A stretch of DNA of 38,160 nt from Comamonadaceae bacterium (GTDB lineage: Bacteria; Pseudomonadota; Gammaproteobacteria; Burkholderiales; Burkholderiaceae_C), in NCBI GenBank assembly GCA_947450895.1, contig CANFWT010000021.1:1-38160 (forward strand). Direction: 5' to 3'. Under the pieces are notes generated by a model. That model was not told where the DNA came from. It was given only the letters and a program-made list of their open reading frames with translations, and did not search any database. A program made the position numbers and the translations under genes. Below, one piece after another: positions 1-8,682 of this stretch; position 1 is the first letter of the stretch; every line of letters starts with the position of its first letter.

Positions 1-426
1 GCGGTTGATGTCGATCAGCAACTGGCGTGCAATGCGCAGACCTTCGTCGATGCGAAAGCTCTCGTCCAGGTAGGGGTCGTTGATCAGGCCTTTCCAGCCC
101 ACCGTGGTGCGGGGTTTTTCAAAATACACGCGCATCACGATTTCCAGCGTGTCGGCGTAATGGGCGCGTTGCTCCACCAAGCGGCGCGCGTAGTCCAGCG
201 CGGCGGCTGGGTCGTGGATGGAGCAGGGGCCAATGATGACCAGCAGCCGGTCGTCCTTGCCCGCCATGATGCTTTGGATGCGCCGGCGCGTGCCCGACAC
301 CAAGGTTTCGACGGCAGTGCCACTGATGGGGAAGAAGCGGATCAGGTGTTCAGGGGGCGGTAGCACGGTGATGTCCTTGATGCGTTCGTCGTCGGTAGTA
401 CTGGTGCGGTCAGCGCTTGCGGTCAT
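1..426 (-). CDS. aroG: DAHP synthase, class I (AroG type), N-terminal part
   Basis: The enzyme condenses phosphoenolpyruvate and erythrose 4-phosphate to 3-deoxy-D-arabino-heptulosonate 7-phosphate, the first step of the shikimate pathway. The 142 visible codons run from ATG at 426 to the window edge, so the C-terminal part is missing. The reading contains DDRLLVIIGPCSIHD and EIVMRVYFEKPRTTVGWKGL, which are hallmark stretches of the class I (E. coli AroF/G/H) family, followed by LINDPYLDESF and GLRIARQLL. AAGGAGC lies just upstream of the ATG and is a good ribosome binding site. The gene is preceded by a leader-peptide attenuator at 470-623, which implies control by aromatic amino acid supply. 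Which of aroF, aroG or aroH is the best name cannot be decided, because feedback specificity is not visible here. Confidence 0.93.
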   Translation of the reverse strand, partial: MTASADRTSTTDDERIKDITVLPPPEHLIRFFPISGTAVETLVSGTRRRIQSIMAGKDDRLLVIIGPCSIHDPAAALDYARRLVEQRAHYADTLEIVMRVYFEKPRTTVGWKGLINDPYLDESFRIDEGLRIARQLLIDINR

Positions 427-469
427 GGGGAAAAGCTCCTTAAGCAGTCAATCAAAGTCAAAAAGGCAT

Positions 470-497
470 AAAAAAACCGCCGGGGAGGCCGGCGGTT
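470..497 (-). terminator. Intrinsic terminator (attenuator) before aroG
   Basis: On the minus strand AACCGCCGG (497-489) pairs perfectly with CCGGCGGTT (483-475) around a five-base loop, and the transcript continues as an unbroken run of seven T (476-470). It lies about 45 bases upstream of the aroG start and downstream of the aromatic leader peptide, so it is placed to abort transcription before aroG. Its left arm can instead pair with 551-543 in the leader. Confidence 0.88.
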
Positions 498-530
498 GAA
501 GAAGTATCGGGACGTTTTTTTCAGGTACGT

Positions 531-623
531 TCAGAACTCTCTACCGCCGGCGGCGTTGGAGAACCAAAAATAGCTAAAGAAAAAAGCGGCGCAATGCATG
601 GATGCCAATGTAGCACAAGTCAT
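531..623 (-). CDS. Aromatic leader peptide of the aroG attenuator
   Basis: This is a short open frame of 30 codons from ATG at 623, or 22 codons from the in-frame ATG at 599, ending in TGA at 531. Codons at 584-561 read FFFSYFWF: five Phe, one Tyr and one Trp within eight codons, an extreme composition typical of attenuator leader peptides. ATG 623 has GAGGTAG upstream, overlapping the azlD stop, so translation could be coupled to azlD. The segment GCCGGCGGT (551-543) inside the frame is complementary over nine bases to ACCGCCGGC (496-488), the 5' arm of the terminator, and would form an antiterminator. A ribosome stalled on the aromatic codons would leave 551-543 free. One that reaches the stop would cover it and allow termination. 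Confidence 0.82.
   Translation of the reverse strand: MTCATLASMHCAAFFFSYFWFSNAAGGREF
607..615 (-). promoter_or_regulatory. Possible extended -10 element for the aroG leader transcript
   Basis: On the minus strand TGCTACATT (615-607) resembles an extended -10 (TGn-TACATT). A start near position 600 would begin the transcript at the inner leader ATG. No good -35 is visible, and read-through from azlD is an equally good source of leader RNA. This is a weak call. Confidence 0.2.
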
Positions 624-636
624 TTTGGGCGCTACC

Positions 637-960
637 TCACGCCACCAGCCAGCGCCACAAGCCGAACACGACGAAGGCGCCAAGGATGGCGGTGAGCGTC
701 TGGCGGCGCCACAGCGCCAAGGCTACCGCCGCCACTGTGCCCGGCAGGTAGGCGTTGTGCAAAGAAAGGTCGATGGCGTCTTGGGGCGCCAGCGCCATGG
801 GCACCACCAGCGCGGTCAACACGGCTGCGGGCACATAGCGCAGCGCCCGTTCCAGCCAGGACGGAAACGTCAAGCGGTGGCCAAACACCAAAAAGCTCAG
901 ACGGATGGCGTAAGTCACTACCACCATACCCGCCAGGGCGAACGCTGATTCGCCGTTCAT
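637..960 (-). CDS. azlD: AzlD-family branched-chain amino acid exporter subunit
   Basis: This is a 107-residue hydrophobic protein with about four membrane segments, for example [20 protein letters not shown] near the N terminus. It fits the small AzlD/YgaH subunit that works with AzlC/YgaZ to export branched-chain amino acids across the inner membrane. Its start codon overlaps the end of azlC by four bases (ATGA), so the two are translationally coupled. Its TGA stop at 639-637 overlaps the ribosome binding site of the aromatic leader peptide, placing aroG in the same transcription unit or directly after it. Substrate is taken from the family; nothing here shows it directly. Confidence 0.85.
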   Translation of the reverse strand: MNGESAFALAGMVVVTYAIRLSFLVFGHRLTFPSWLERALRYVPAAVLTALVVPMALAPQDAIDLSLHNAYLPGTVAAVALALWRRQTLTAILGAFVVFGLWRWLVA

Positions 961-1676
961 GGCGCGCCTTTGGGCTTGGGAAGTTCGTCATGCCGCAACC
1001 AGGTTTCTGCCAGCAGGCCCGCACCCACACCCGCTGCTGCCGCCAGCATCAGACCGAGTTTGTAGGGGAGGGCGCGCGCCAGCAGGGCCACGGCGCCTGC
1101 GACCACTGCCGCGAACAACATGGGGCGCTCTCGCAGCTGCAGCGCCACAATGGCCGCAAAGGTCGCCACCATGGCAAAGTCCAGCCCCAAGGTGGCCAAG
1201 CCTGGAACGCCTTGGCCCAGCAGCACACCCGCCAGCGTCCAAAATTGCCAGTTGAAGTACATCGCGAGGGAAGAGCCCAGCCAGTAATGCGCACCGTCTT
1301 GCAGGCTGCTGCGGTGGCGCAGCTGGTTTTCTACCACCGCAAAGGTCTCATCGGTGAGCCAAAAGGCCAATCCCCAGCGCCAACGTGCAGGTAGCGCGCG
1401 GGCATAAGGCAGCAGGGTGGCGCTGTACAGCGCGTGGCGCAGGTTGACGACAAAGGTCGTGAGCCAGATGACCGGCAAGGCAGCCCCGCTGCCCATCAGG
1501 CTGACCGCCACGAACTGCGACGAGCCAGCAAACACCAGCGCGGACAAGCCCAGGGTCAGCCAAACCGAAAGGCCAGTGCCAATGGCCAGGGTGCCGAAAA
1601 TCAGACCAAAGGGCGCAGCGCCCACCAGCATGGGAATGGTGTCGCGGGCCCCCGCGAGGAACGGACGCAAACCCAA
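957..1676 (-). CDS. azlC: AzlC-family branched-chain amino acid exporter subunit
   Basis: This 239-residue membrane protein has the AzlC/YgaZ pattern: [17 protein letters not shown] near the N terminus, [12 protein letters not shown], a conserved NLRHALYS stretch and LTDETFAV. It is the large subunit of the AzlCD exporter. The frame has no ATG near its beginning. The proposed start is TTG at 1676, with a second TTG at 1670 that is better spaced from the upstream GAGG, so the exact start is uncertain. It begins 17 bases after the tldD stop and overlaps azlD by four bases, suggesting one tldD-azlC-azlD transcript. Confidence 0.85.
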   Translation of the reverse strand: MGLRPFLAGARDTIPMLVGAAPFGLIFGTLAIGTGLSVWLTLGLSALVFAGSSQFVAVSLMGSGAALPVIWLTTFVVNLRHALYSATLLPYARALPARWRWGLAFWLTDETFAVVENQLRHRSSLQDGAHYWLGSSLAMYFNWQFWTLAGVLLGQGVPGLATLGLDFAMVATFAAIVALQLRERPMLFAAVVAGAVALLARALPYKLGLMLAAAAGVGAGLLAETWLRHDELPKPKGAP

Positions 1677-1693
1677 ACCTCGCAGTTGTCCGC

Positions 1694-3154
1694 TTAGGCG
1701 GTGCCGCCCACGGTCAGGCCGTCAATGCGCAGCGTCGGCTGACCCACGCCCACAGGCACGCTTTGGCCATCTTTGCCGCAGGTGCCCACGCCACTGTCCA
1801 AGCGCATGTCGTTGCCGATCATGCTCACGCGTTTCAGGCATTCCGGGCCGCTGCCCACGATGGTGGCGCCTTTGACCGGGTACAAAATCTTGCCGTTTTG
1901 GACCCAATAGGCTTCACTGGCAGAAAACACAAATTTGCCCGAGGTAATGTCCACCTGGCCGCCGCCAAAGTTGGTGGCGTACAGGCCTTTTTTGATGCTT
2001 TTGACGATTTCCTGGGGGTCTTTGTCGCCGCCCAGCATGTAGGTATTGGTCATGCGCGGCATGGGCACGTGGGCATAGCTTTCGCGCCGGCCGTTGCCGG
2101 TGGGCGCCACGCCCATCAGGCGCGCGTTCATGGCGTCTTGGATGTAGCCCTTCAAGATGCCGTCTTCAATCAGCACATTGCGTCCGCTGGTGTTGCCCTC
2201 GTCGTCCACATTGAGCGAGCCGCGCCGGTCGGCGATGGTGCCGTCGTCCAGCACGGTGACGCCTTTGGCTGCGACGCGCTGGCCGATGCGGCCGCTGAAA
2301 GCGCTGGAGCCCTTGCGGTTGAAGTCGCCCTCCAAGCCGTGGCCAATCGCTTCGTGGAGCAAGATGCCGGGCCAGCCCGAGCCCAGCACCACGGTCATTT
2401 CTCCCGCAGGCGCCGGGCGGGCTTCCAGGTTGGTGAGCGCCGCATGCACCGCCTGGTCTACGTATTCGGTGATTTGCGTGTCGTCGAAGTACGCCAGGCC
2501 AAAACGGCCGCCACCGCCCGACGAGCCTACTTCCCGGCGGCCTTTTTGTTCGGCAATCACCGTGACCGACAGGCGCACCAGCGGGCGCACGTCGGCGGCC
2601 AAGGTGCCGTCGGCGCGGGCGATCAGCACCACGTCGTATTCCATGGCCAGCCCGGCCATCACCTGCGCCACGCGCGGGTCTTTGGCGCGCGCCAGGCGTT
2701 CCACCTTGCCCAAAAGCGCGACTTTCGTCGCGCTGTCGAGGGTGGAGATGGGGTCTTGGTCGGGGTAGAGCGAGCGGCTGCGGGCGATTTTGGCCTTGGG
2801 CACGCTGGTGCGGCGGTTTTGGGCGGCGCTGGCGATGGTGCGCACGGTGCGCGCGGCGTCCAGCAGCGCGGCTTCAGAAATGTCGTCGGAATAGGCAAAG
2901 GCGGTTTTTTCGCCGCTGACGGCGCGCACGCCCACGCCTTGGTCGATGCTGAATGAGCCCGTTTTGACAATACCTTCTTCCAAGCTCCAGCCCTCGGAGC
3001 GGGTGTACTGGAAGTACAGGTCGGCCTCGTCGACGCGCTGCATCTTGATCTCAGCCAAGGCGCGCGCCAGGTGCGATTCGTCCAATCCAAAGGGGGTGAG
3101 GAGCAGGGATTTGGCCGTGGCCAAGCGTTCGATGGTGGGTTCGCGAGAGATCAT
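1694..3154 (-). CDS. tldD: TldD metalloprotease
   Basis: The protein has 486 residues, the normal length for TldD. The diagnostic zinc motif HEAIGH is present at residues 267-272, followed by GLEGD. In the known family TldD acts with TldE (PmbA) as a cytoplasmic heterodimeric metalloprotease that trims unfolded peptides, for example microcin precursors and the CcdA antitoxin. The C-terminal half carries the family stretch [20 protein letters not shown]. No tldE lies in this window. The start is ATG at 3154 with no clear ribosome binding site; rodA ends 89 bases upstream on the same strand. Confidence 0.96.
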   Translation of the reverse strand: MISREPTIERLATAKSLLLTPFGLDESHLARALAEIKMQRVDEADLYFQYTRSEGWSLEEGIVKTGSFSIDQGVGVRAVSGEKTAFAYSDDISEAALLDAARTVRTIASAAQNRRTSVPKAKIARSRSLYPDQDPISTLDSATKVALLGKVERLARAKDPRVAQVMAGLAMEYDVVLIARADGTLAADVRPLVRLSVTVIAEQKGRREVGSSGGGGRFGLAYFDDTQITEYVDQAVHAALTNLEARPAPAGEMTVVLGSGWPGILLHEAIGHGLEGDFNRKGSSAFSGRIGQRVAAKGVTVLDDGTIADRRGSLNVDDEGNTSGRNVLIEDGILKGYIQDAMNARLMGVAPTGNGRRESYAHVPMPRMTNTYMLGGDKDPQEIVKSIKKGLYATNFGGGQVDITSGKFVFSASEAYWVQNGKILYPVKGATIVGSGPECLKRVSMIGNDMRLDSGVGTCGKDGQSVPVGVGQPTLRIDGLTVGGTA

Positions 3155-3243
3155 GAAGGCATTTTAGGCCGGGGTCGATATCCTGCTGCTCGCCGGGCCA
3201 TGCGCTGCCTCAAGGGGCGCGCTAAGTCGCTGCCCGGTTTGGT

Positions 3244-4398
3244 CTAGGTTTGTACCAAGCGACGCGCGTTGGCAATCGACATCAGAATGCCCAGCGCAAA
3301 TCCCAGCGTCACCATGGCGGTGCCGCCATAGCTGATGAAGGGCAGCGGCACGCCCACCACTGGCAAGATGCCGCTGACCATGCCCATGTTGACGAAGGCG
3401 TAGGTGAAAAAAATCATGGCGATGCTGCCCGCCAGCAACCTGGAAAACAGCGTGGGCGCGTCCAGCGCAATGGCCAGCCCGCGCAATACCAGGGCAATAA
3501 AGCCGGTAATTAGCAAAACATTGCCCACCAAGCCAAATTCTTCGGAGAAGGCGGCAAAAATGAAATCTGTGGTGCGCTCGGGAATGAATTCCAAGTGCGT
3601 TTGGGTGCCATGCATAAAACCGACACCCAAAACGCCACCCGAACCAATACCGATCATGCCTTGGATGATGTGAAACCCCTTGCCCAAGGGGTCGCGCGAG
3701 GGGTCTAAAAGCGTGCAAATGCGCTGCTGTTGGTAGTCGTGCAACACTGGCCAGCGCATGCCGTCGGCGCAGAGAGTGGGCTCAAAGCCCACCAGCAGCA
3801 CCAAGGCTACGACGCCCAGGGCTGCGGGCGGAATGATCAATTTCCAGCTCACCCCGGCAAAAAAAATGATGGCCAAGCCCGCCGCGAGCACCAGCATGGC
3901 GGTGCCTAAATCGGGCTGGCGAATAATCAGCCCCACGGGAATGGCCAGCAACACCGCCGCCACCGCAAAGTCCAGTGGGCGCAACTGCCCCTCGCGCTTT
4001 TGGAACCACCAGGCCAACATCAGCGGCATGGCGATCTTCAAAATTTCGCTGGGTTGGATCACCACCCCGACGTTGAGCCAGCGCCTCGCCCCTTTTTTGG
4101 TAACGCCGAAAACCGCCACGGCCACCAGCAAGCCCACGCCCAACAGGTACAAAGGGACTGCCACGCTCATGAGCCGCTGTGGTGGCATTTGCGCTGCGAC
4201 AAACATGACTACGGCGGCGATCAGCATGTTGCGGGCGTGGTCTTCAAAGCGGCTTCCATGGTCGAAACCACTGGAGTACATCACCAGCAGACCCGCACAC
4301 GCCAACGTGAATACGATAAAGGCCAGCGGCCCATCCATGCCCACGATCAAAGCGGCGAGGCGGCTGCGCAAACTGATTTTTCCAAACGGGGTGGCCAT
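3244..4398 (-). CDS. rodA: RodA peptidoglycan glycosyltransferase (SEDS family)
   Basis: RodA polymerises lipid II during side-wall elongation, working with PBP2 and MreBCD. The 384-residue frame from ATG at 4398 (MATPFGKISLR) contains many membrane helices, the family stretch LQPDLGTAML-like RQPDLGTAMLVLAAGLAI, the extracellular loop ending in GKGFHIIQGMIGIGSGG, and FIPERTTDFIFAAFSEEFGL. The open frame extends upstream to 4446, but that longer N terminus is not family-like, so I chose 4398. It diverges from the RNB gene with only 56 bases between. No mrdA or mre gene is adjacent in this window. Confidence 0.95.
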   Translation of the reverse strand: MATPFGKISLRSRLAALIVGMDGPLAFIVFTLACAGLLVMYSSGFDHGSRFEDHARNMLIAAVVMFVAAQMPPQRLMSVAVPLYLLGVGLLVAVAVFGVTKKGARRWLNVGVVIQPSEILKIAMPLMLAWWFQKREGQLRPLDFAVAAVLLAIPVGLIIRQPDLGTAMLVLAAGLAIIFFAGVSWKLIIPPAALGVVALVLLVGFEPTLCADGMRWPVLHDYQQQRICTLLDPSRDPLGKGFHIIQGMIGIGSGGVLGVGFMHGTQTHLEFIPERTTDFIFAAFSEEFGLVGNVLLITGFIALVLRGLAIALDAPTLFSRLLAGSIAMIFFTYAFVNMGMVSGILPVVGVPLPFISYGGTAMVTLGFALGILMSIANARRLVQT

Positions 4399-4454
4399 CG
4401 GGCGATTATCGGGCGCCTGGGGGCGCAGGGGCGGGGCATGGGACAATCTGGCCC

Positions 4455-6506
4455 ATGTTTGTATTGTTTGATGAAGCCGGAAAATTCATGGCCGGTCGGG
4501 TGCTGTCAGAGAGCGATGCTTCGGTGCAGGTCGAGCTCGACAGTGGTAAGCGGGTCAAGGTCAAGTTGGCCCATGTGTTGCTGCGCTTCGAGAAGCCCGC
4601 GCCCACGACCTTTATGGCGCATGCGCAGGCGCTGAGCGAAAGCATCGAGCTCGAGCTTGCCTGGGAATTTTCCCCGGAAAACGACTTTGCCTTTGGCGAT
4701 TTGGCGCGCGAATATTTCAGCAAGGACGCCACACTGGAGCAACAAGCCGCCATGCTGATTCGCCTGTTTGAGGCGCCGCACTACTTTCGCCGCGCCGGCA
4801 AGGGTTTTTTCCGCAAGGCCTCGGCCGATGTGATCGCCCAGGCGCTGTTGGCGATTGAAAAGAAAAAAGCAGTAACCGCGCTGATTGCCCAGTGGGCGAA
4901 GGAGCTGGGCGAAGGCGTATGCCCCCAGCCAGTGCGCGAGCAGCTGTACAAAATTTTGTTCAAGCCGGACAAAAATGCCCCTGAATACAAGGCCGTGGTC
5001 GAGGCTTCGCGAGCCACGCGCACCGCGCCCCTGGACTTGCTGCAGCGCAGCGGCGCGATAGATTCACCCTACCAGTTCCACTGGAAGCGCTTTTTGTTGG
5101 AAAACTTCCCCCAGGGCGTCGGCTTTGCCGCCACCCCGGCGCCTGGCATCACCGAGCCGCTGCCACGCGCGCCGGCGTCGGCTTTTTCGATCGACGACTC
5201 GGCCACCACCGAGATCGATGACGCCCTGTCAGTGCAGGGTCTGGGCAGTGGCATGGTCATCGTGGGCGTACACATTGCAGCACCGGGCTTGGCTGTGGCG
5301 CCCGACAGCGCTATCGACCGACTGGGCCGCGCGCGCCTGTCTACCGTTTACATGCCGGGCTACAAAATCACCATGCTGCCCGACGCGGTAGTGCAAAGCT
5401 ATACCTTGCAGGAGGGGCGCGACTGCCCGGCGGTGTCCTTGTACGTGACGGTGGACGAAGCCACGTTGGCCATTGTCGGCAGCGAGACCCGCCTCGAGAG
5501 TGTGCCGATCAGCCACAACCTGCGCCACGATCAACTCGACGCCATCGTCACCGAAGATTGGTTGCACACCGCGCTTGGCGCACCGGGCAGCGAGCCCGCA
5601 CCCTTGGAAGGCTTGCAGCCTAAGCTGGCGTTCTTGCACCGCTTGGCGTGCGAGCTCAAGGCCCAGCGCGAAGTGGCGCGTGGCAAGCCCGAGACCTTTA
5701 ACCGCCCCGATTACAACTTCAAGCTCCTGGGCAATGACGGTACCGAGCCGCAGGGTGATGAGCGGGTGGCGATCAGCACCCGCACCCGTGGCGCGCCGCT
5801 GGACTTGATCGTCGCTGAGGCCATGATTTTGGCCAACAGCACCTGGGGCAACTGGATGGCCGAACTCGGTGTGCCTGCGATTTACCGCAGTCAGGCCTCA
5901 CTGGCGCCCGGCGTCAAGGTGCGCATGGGTACCAAGGCGCTGCCGCACGCGGGCATTGGCGTCAAAAGCTACGCCTGGAGCACCTCGCCCTTGCGCCGCT
6001 ATACCGATTTGGTCAACCAATGGCAAATCATCGCCTGCGCCCGCCATGGCAGCACGGCGGCGCTGGCGGCACCATTCAAGCCCAAGGACGCTGCACTGTT
6101 TTCCATCATTTCCAGCTTTGACGCGGCCTACAGCGCCTACAACGGCTACCAGGGCGCGATGGAGCGCTTCTGGACGCTCAAGTACCTGGAGCAAAACGCG
6201 GTGTTGGAGTTGGAGTGCAGTGTGTTCAAAGAAAACATGGTGCGCGCCGACACGTTGCCCCTGGTGCTGCCCGTGATGGGCGCCCAAGGTCTTCCGCGGG
6301 GCGCCCGGGTGCGGGTGCGGCTCGGCGAGGTGGACCTCATCACCCTGGACATTCATGGCACGGTCGTGGAACGCTTGGATGTCCCTGCACCCGATGGCAG
6401 TGCGCCTGATGCGGTGGGCGACGATGTGCAGGAGGACGACGAAATTTCCGGCCCCCTCGCGATTGCGGTGGATGTCAGCGAGGCCCCGCTGGGTGACGCC
6501 AGCTAG
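4455..6506 (+). CDS. RNB-domain 3'-5' exoribonuclease (RNase II/R family)
   Basis: The 683-residue protein carries the RNB catalytic signature IDDSATTEIDDALSV at about residues 245-260. The aspartates of this motif bind the catalytic metal ions in RNase II. Further family features are GYKITMLPD, RRYTDLVNQWQ and the MERFWTLKYLEQ region. The N terminus (MFVLFDEAGKFMAGRVLSE) looks like a small beta-barrel RNA-binding region rather than a full RNase R N terminus. It is a cytoplasmic RNA-degrading enzyme by homology. Its stop is five bases before the next gene, so it probably heads the tonB-mtgA-ruvC transcript. RNase II versus a separate Burkholderiales RNB subfamily is not resolved. Confidence 0.92.
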   Translation: MFVLFDEAGKFMAGRVLSESDASVQVELDSGKRVKVKLAHVLLRFEKPAPTTFMAHAQALSESIELELAWEFSPENDFAFGDLAREYFSKDATLEQQAAMLIRLFEAPHYFRRAGKGFFRKASADVIAQALLAIEKKKAVTALIAQWAKELGEGVCPQPVREQLYKILFKPDKNAPEYKAVVEASRATRTAPLDLLQRSGAIDSPYQFHWKRFLLENFPQGVGFAATPAPGITEPLPRAPASAFSIDDSATTEIDDALSVQGLGSGMVIVGVHIAAPGLAVAPDSAIDRLGRARLSTVYMPGYKITMLPDAVVQSYTLQEGRDCPAVSLYVTVDEATLAIVGSETRLESVPISHNLRHDQLDAIVTEDWLHTALGAPGSEPAPLEGLQPKLAFLHRLACELKAQREVARGKPETFNRPDYNFKLLGNDGTEPQGDERVAISTRTRGAPLDLIVAEAMILANSTWGNWMAELGVPAIYRSQASLAPGVKVRMGTKALPHAGIGVKSYAWSTSPLRRYTDLVNQWQIIACARHGSTAALAAPFKPKDAALFSIISSFDAAYSAYNGYQGAMERFWTLKYLEQNAVLELECSVFKENMVRADTLPLVLPVMGAQGLPRGARVRVRLGEVDLITLDIHGTVVERLDVPAPDGSAPDAVGDDVQEDDEISGPLAIAVDVSEAPLGDAS

Positions 6507-6511
6507 CAGCA

Positions 6512-7399
6512 GTGGTGGATTACCAACGCACCATGGCCGGGCGGTGGCGGCGCGCCACTTTGTTGCAGCGCGCTTTGCTGGTCTCGCTGGCCTTGCACGC
6601 GGCCTTGTTGACGGTGCGGTTTGTCCGGCCACAGGATATCAACCGCTTGTTGGACGACAACGCGCTGGAAGTGGTCTTGGTCAACGCCCGCAGCGAATTG
6701 GCTCCCGAAAACGCACAGGCCCTGGCCCAAAGCGCCCTTAGTGGCGGTGGCGAGGCAGCCCAGGGGCTGGCCAGCAGCATGCTAGCCCCAACTCCTGAGG
6801 CCAAGGAGGGTGAGCTGTCGGACGCGGCATCGACGGCTGCCCGTGACGTCCTTTTGAAACAGCAAAACCTGTTGCTAAACCGCGTCAAGCAGCAACTCGC
6901 AGCGCTGAATCAGGCGCAAACCCAGGGCATCCAGTCACCCAAAGAACACGCCGAGCAGGAAAAAAAGCGCCGCGAAATGGTCAAGCTACTGGCCAAAATC
7001 GAAAAACGCATCAACGCGGAAAACGCCCGACCCCGAAAGCGCTACGTCAGCCCTGCGGTGCGAGAAGTGAGCTATGCCTTGTACTACGACCATATGCGCA
7101 AGGTGATTGAAGCCAGCGGCACAGCGCACTTTCCGGAAAAAGCGGGTAAGAAGCTGTACGGTAGTTTGACCATGGTACTCACCGTCGACCACCGTGGCGT
7201 TGTATTGGAAACCGAAGTAGTGAAAACATCAGGCAACGCGGATTTGGACCGCCACGCCCAGGACATTGCGCGAAAAGCCGGCCCGTTTGGGCGGTTTACC
7301 GCCGAAATGCGCAAAAGCGTAGACCAGTTGGCGGTGGTGTCGCGTTTTACCTTCACCCAAGACGCCACCTTGCAAACCAAGGCGATGGTGCCGCCGTGA
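6512..7399 (+). CDS. TonB-like energy transducer / TonB C-terminal protein
   Basis: The 295-residue frame starts GTG GTG at 6512; ATG at 6533 (MAGRWRRATLL, 288 residues) is an equally good start. A single N-terminal membrane anchor (ALLVSLALHAALLTVRFV) follows basic residues. After it comes a long Ala/Gln/Lys-rich, probably helical linker and a C-terminal domain with YALYYDHMRKVIEASG and LTMVLTVDHRGVVLETEVVKTSGNADLDRHA, which fits the TonB/TolA C-terminal fold. The topology is that of an inner-membrane protein reaching into the periplasm. The Pro-rich spacer of classical TonB is absent and no exbBD is nearby, so a true siderophore role is doubtful. It overlaps mtgA by four bases. Confidence 0.75.
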   Translation: MVDYQRTMAGRWRRATLLQRALLVSLALHAALLTVRFVRPQDINRLLDDNALEVVLVNARSELAPENAQALAQSALSGGGEAAQGLASSMLAPTPEAKEGELSDAASTAARDVLLKQQNLLLNRVKQQLAALNQAQTQGIQSPKEHAEQEKKRREMVKLLAKIEKRINAENARPRKRYVSPAVREVSYALYYDHMRKVIEASGTAHFPEKAGKKLYGSLTMVLTVDHRGVVLETEVVKTSGNADLDRHAQDIARKAGPFGRFTAEMRKSVDQLAVVSRFTFTQDATLQTKAMVPP

Positions 7400-8130
7400 A
7401 GCCGCTGGTGCGCACACTGGGTGTTTTGGCGCTGGCGCTGGTCGGCTTGCAGTTGTTTTTCGTGCTGCGCATCGCCAGCATGGCGTGGATCGACCCCCAG
7501 TCCACCGCTTTTGAGCGCTCGCAGGCCTGGCAACGCGCGCACGCCGACGGTACGTTGCGCTGGCGCCAGCAGTGGTGCGATTACGACCAGATCAGCGTCC
7601 ATCTCAAGCGTGCAGTCATTGCTTCGGAGGACGACAGCTTCAGTACCCACGACGGCCTGGACTGGACGGCATTGGAAAAAGCCTGGGCCAAAAACGCCAA
7701 AGCGCAGGACCGAGCCGCTGTTGCAGCTGCCAAAAATGCCCGTGCACCCAAGGTTGTCGGCGGCTCCACCATCACCCAGCAACTGGCCAAGAACCTGTTT
7801 CTCTCGGGGGAACGCACCTTGTTTCGCAAGGGCCAAGAGCTGGTGCTGACCCTGCTGCTGGAGCGCGTGCTCGGCAAACAACGCATTCTGGAGATTTACC
7901 TCAACAGCGTGGAATGGGGCGAGGGGGTGTTTGGGGCCGAGGCTGCTGCCCGCCACTATTTTCGAAAAAGCGCGGCCCAGCTCACACCTTACGAGGCGGC
8001 GCGCCTGGTGGTCATGCTGCCGCGGCCGCGTTACTTTGAGAAGCTGCCCAATTCCCAATACCTCAGCGACCGCGCCCAGGTGATCGTTGCGCGCATGCCC
8101 GAAGCGCGATTGCCAGGCGCTCCACGATGA
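7396..8130 (+). CDS. mtgA: Monofunctional biosynthetic peptidoglycan transglycosylase
   Basis: The 244-residue protein has one N-terminal membrane anchor ([19 protein letters not shown]) and a GT51 domain: [15 protein letters not shown] holds the catalytic glutamate region, and [16 protein letters not shown] is the second hallmark motif. MtgA polymerises glycan strands from lipid II at the outer face of the inner membrane. The start is GTG at 7396, whose GTGA overlaps the stop of the TonB-like gene. The stop in turn overlaps the ruvC ATG (ATGA). This implies tight translational coupling through the run. Confidence 0.95.
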   Translation: MKPLVRTLGVLALALVGLQLFFVLRIASMAWIDPQSTAFERSQAWQRAHADGTLRWRQQWCDYDQISVHLKRAVIASEDDSFSTHDGLDWTALEKAWAKNAKAQDRAAVAAAKNARAPKVVGGSTITQQLAKNLFLSGERTLFRKGQELVLTLLLERVLGKQRILEIYLNSVEWGEGVFGAEAAARHYFRKSAAQLTPYEAARLVVMLPRPRYFEKLPNSQYLSDRAQVIVARMPEARLPGAPR

Positions 8131-8672
8131 GAATTCTGGGCATCGATCCGGGTCTGCGCACCACGGGTTTTGGGGTGATTGACCAAGAGGGCGCGTCCTT
8201 GCGCTACGTCGCCAGCGGCACCATCACCACCCACCAGCTCGACACAAAAGTATTGCCCGCGCGCCTCAAGGTACTGTTTGACGGTGTGGGCGAGGTCATC
8301 GCGCGTTACCAGCCCGACTGCGCGTCCATTGAAATTGTTTTTGTCAACGTCAACCCGCAGTCCACCCTGCTGCTGGGCCAGGCGCGTGGTGCCTTGCTCA
8401 CGGCGCTGGTACACGCTAATTTGCCGATTGCCGAATACACCGCCTTGCAAATGAAGCAAGCTGTCGTGGGTTATGGCCGCGCCGACAAGACCCAAATCCA
8501 AGAAATGGTGCGCCGTCTCTTAGCGTTGCCGGGCCTGCCTGGCCCGGATGCGGCCGACGCCCTGGGCCTGGCCATTACGCATGCGCACGCCGGCGCAGCG
8601 ATTGCGCGCATTGCCAAGGCCGATGGCCTTGGCGCCGGCGACGGGAGCTACAAGGCTGGCCGCAGCCGGTAG
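8127..8672 (+). CDS. ruvC: Crossover junction endodeoxyribonuclease RuvC
   Basis: RuvC cuts Holliday junctions in partnership with the RuvAB branch-migration motor. The 181-residue protein begins [18 protein letters not shown], giving the catalytic Asp7. It has the conserved [23 protein letters not shown] segment with the second acidic residue, and ends with [15 protein letters not shown] carrying the last acidic pair. All four catalytic positions look intact. The ATG overlaps the mtgA stop by four bases. ruvA and ruvB are not in this window. Confidence 0.96.
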   Translation: MRILGIDPGLRTTGFGVIDQEGASLRYVASGTITTHQLDTKVLPARLKVLFDGVGEVIARYQPDCASIEIVFVNVNPQSTLLLGQARGALLTALVHANLPIAEYTALQMKQAVVGYGRADKTQIQEMVRRLLALPGLPGPDAADALGLAITHAHAGAAIARIAKADGLGAGDGSYKAGRSR

Positions 8673-8682
8673 AGCGGCGGGT

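Noticed and set aside
1763..2956. Plus-strand open frame of 397 codons antisense to tldD
   Set aside because: His/Ala/Val-biased antisense shadow of tldD; tldD itself has its zinc motif and full family length.
4399..4420. GATAAT at 4409-4404 on the minus strand, as a -10 for a leaderless rodA transcript
   Set aside because: No -35 at a suitable distance, and the gap is too short to judge; kept out of the feature list.
7084..8058. Minus-strand open frame of 324 codons across tonB-like and mtgA genes
   Set aside because: Spans two solid plus-strand genes and shows no family resemblance.
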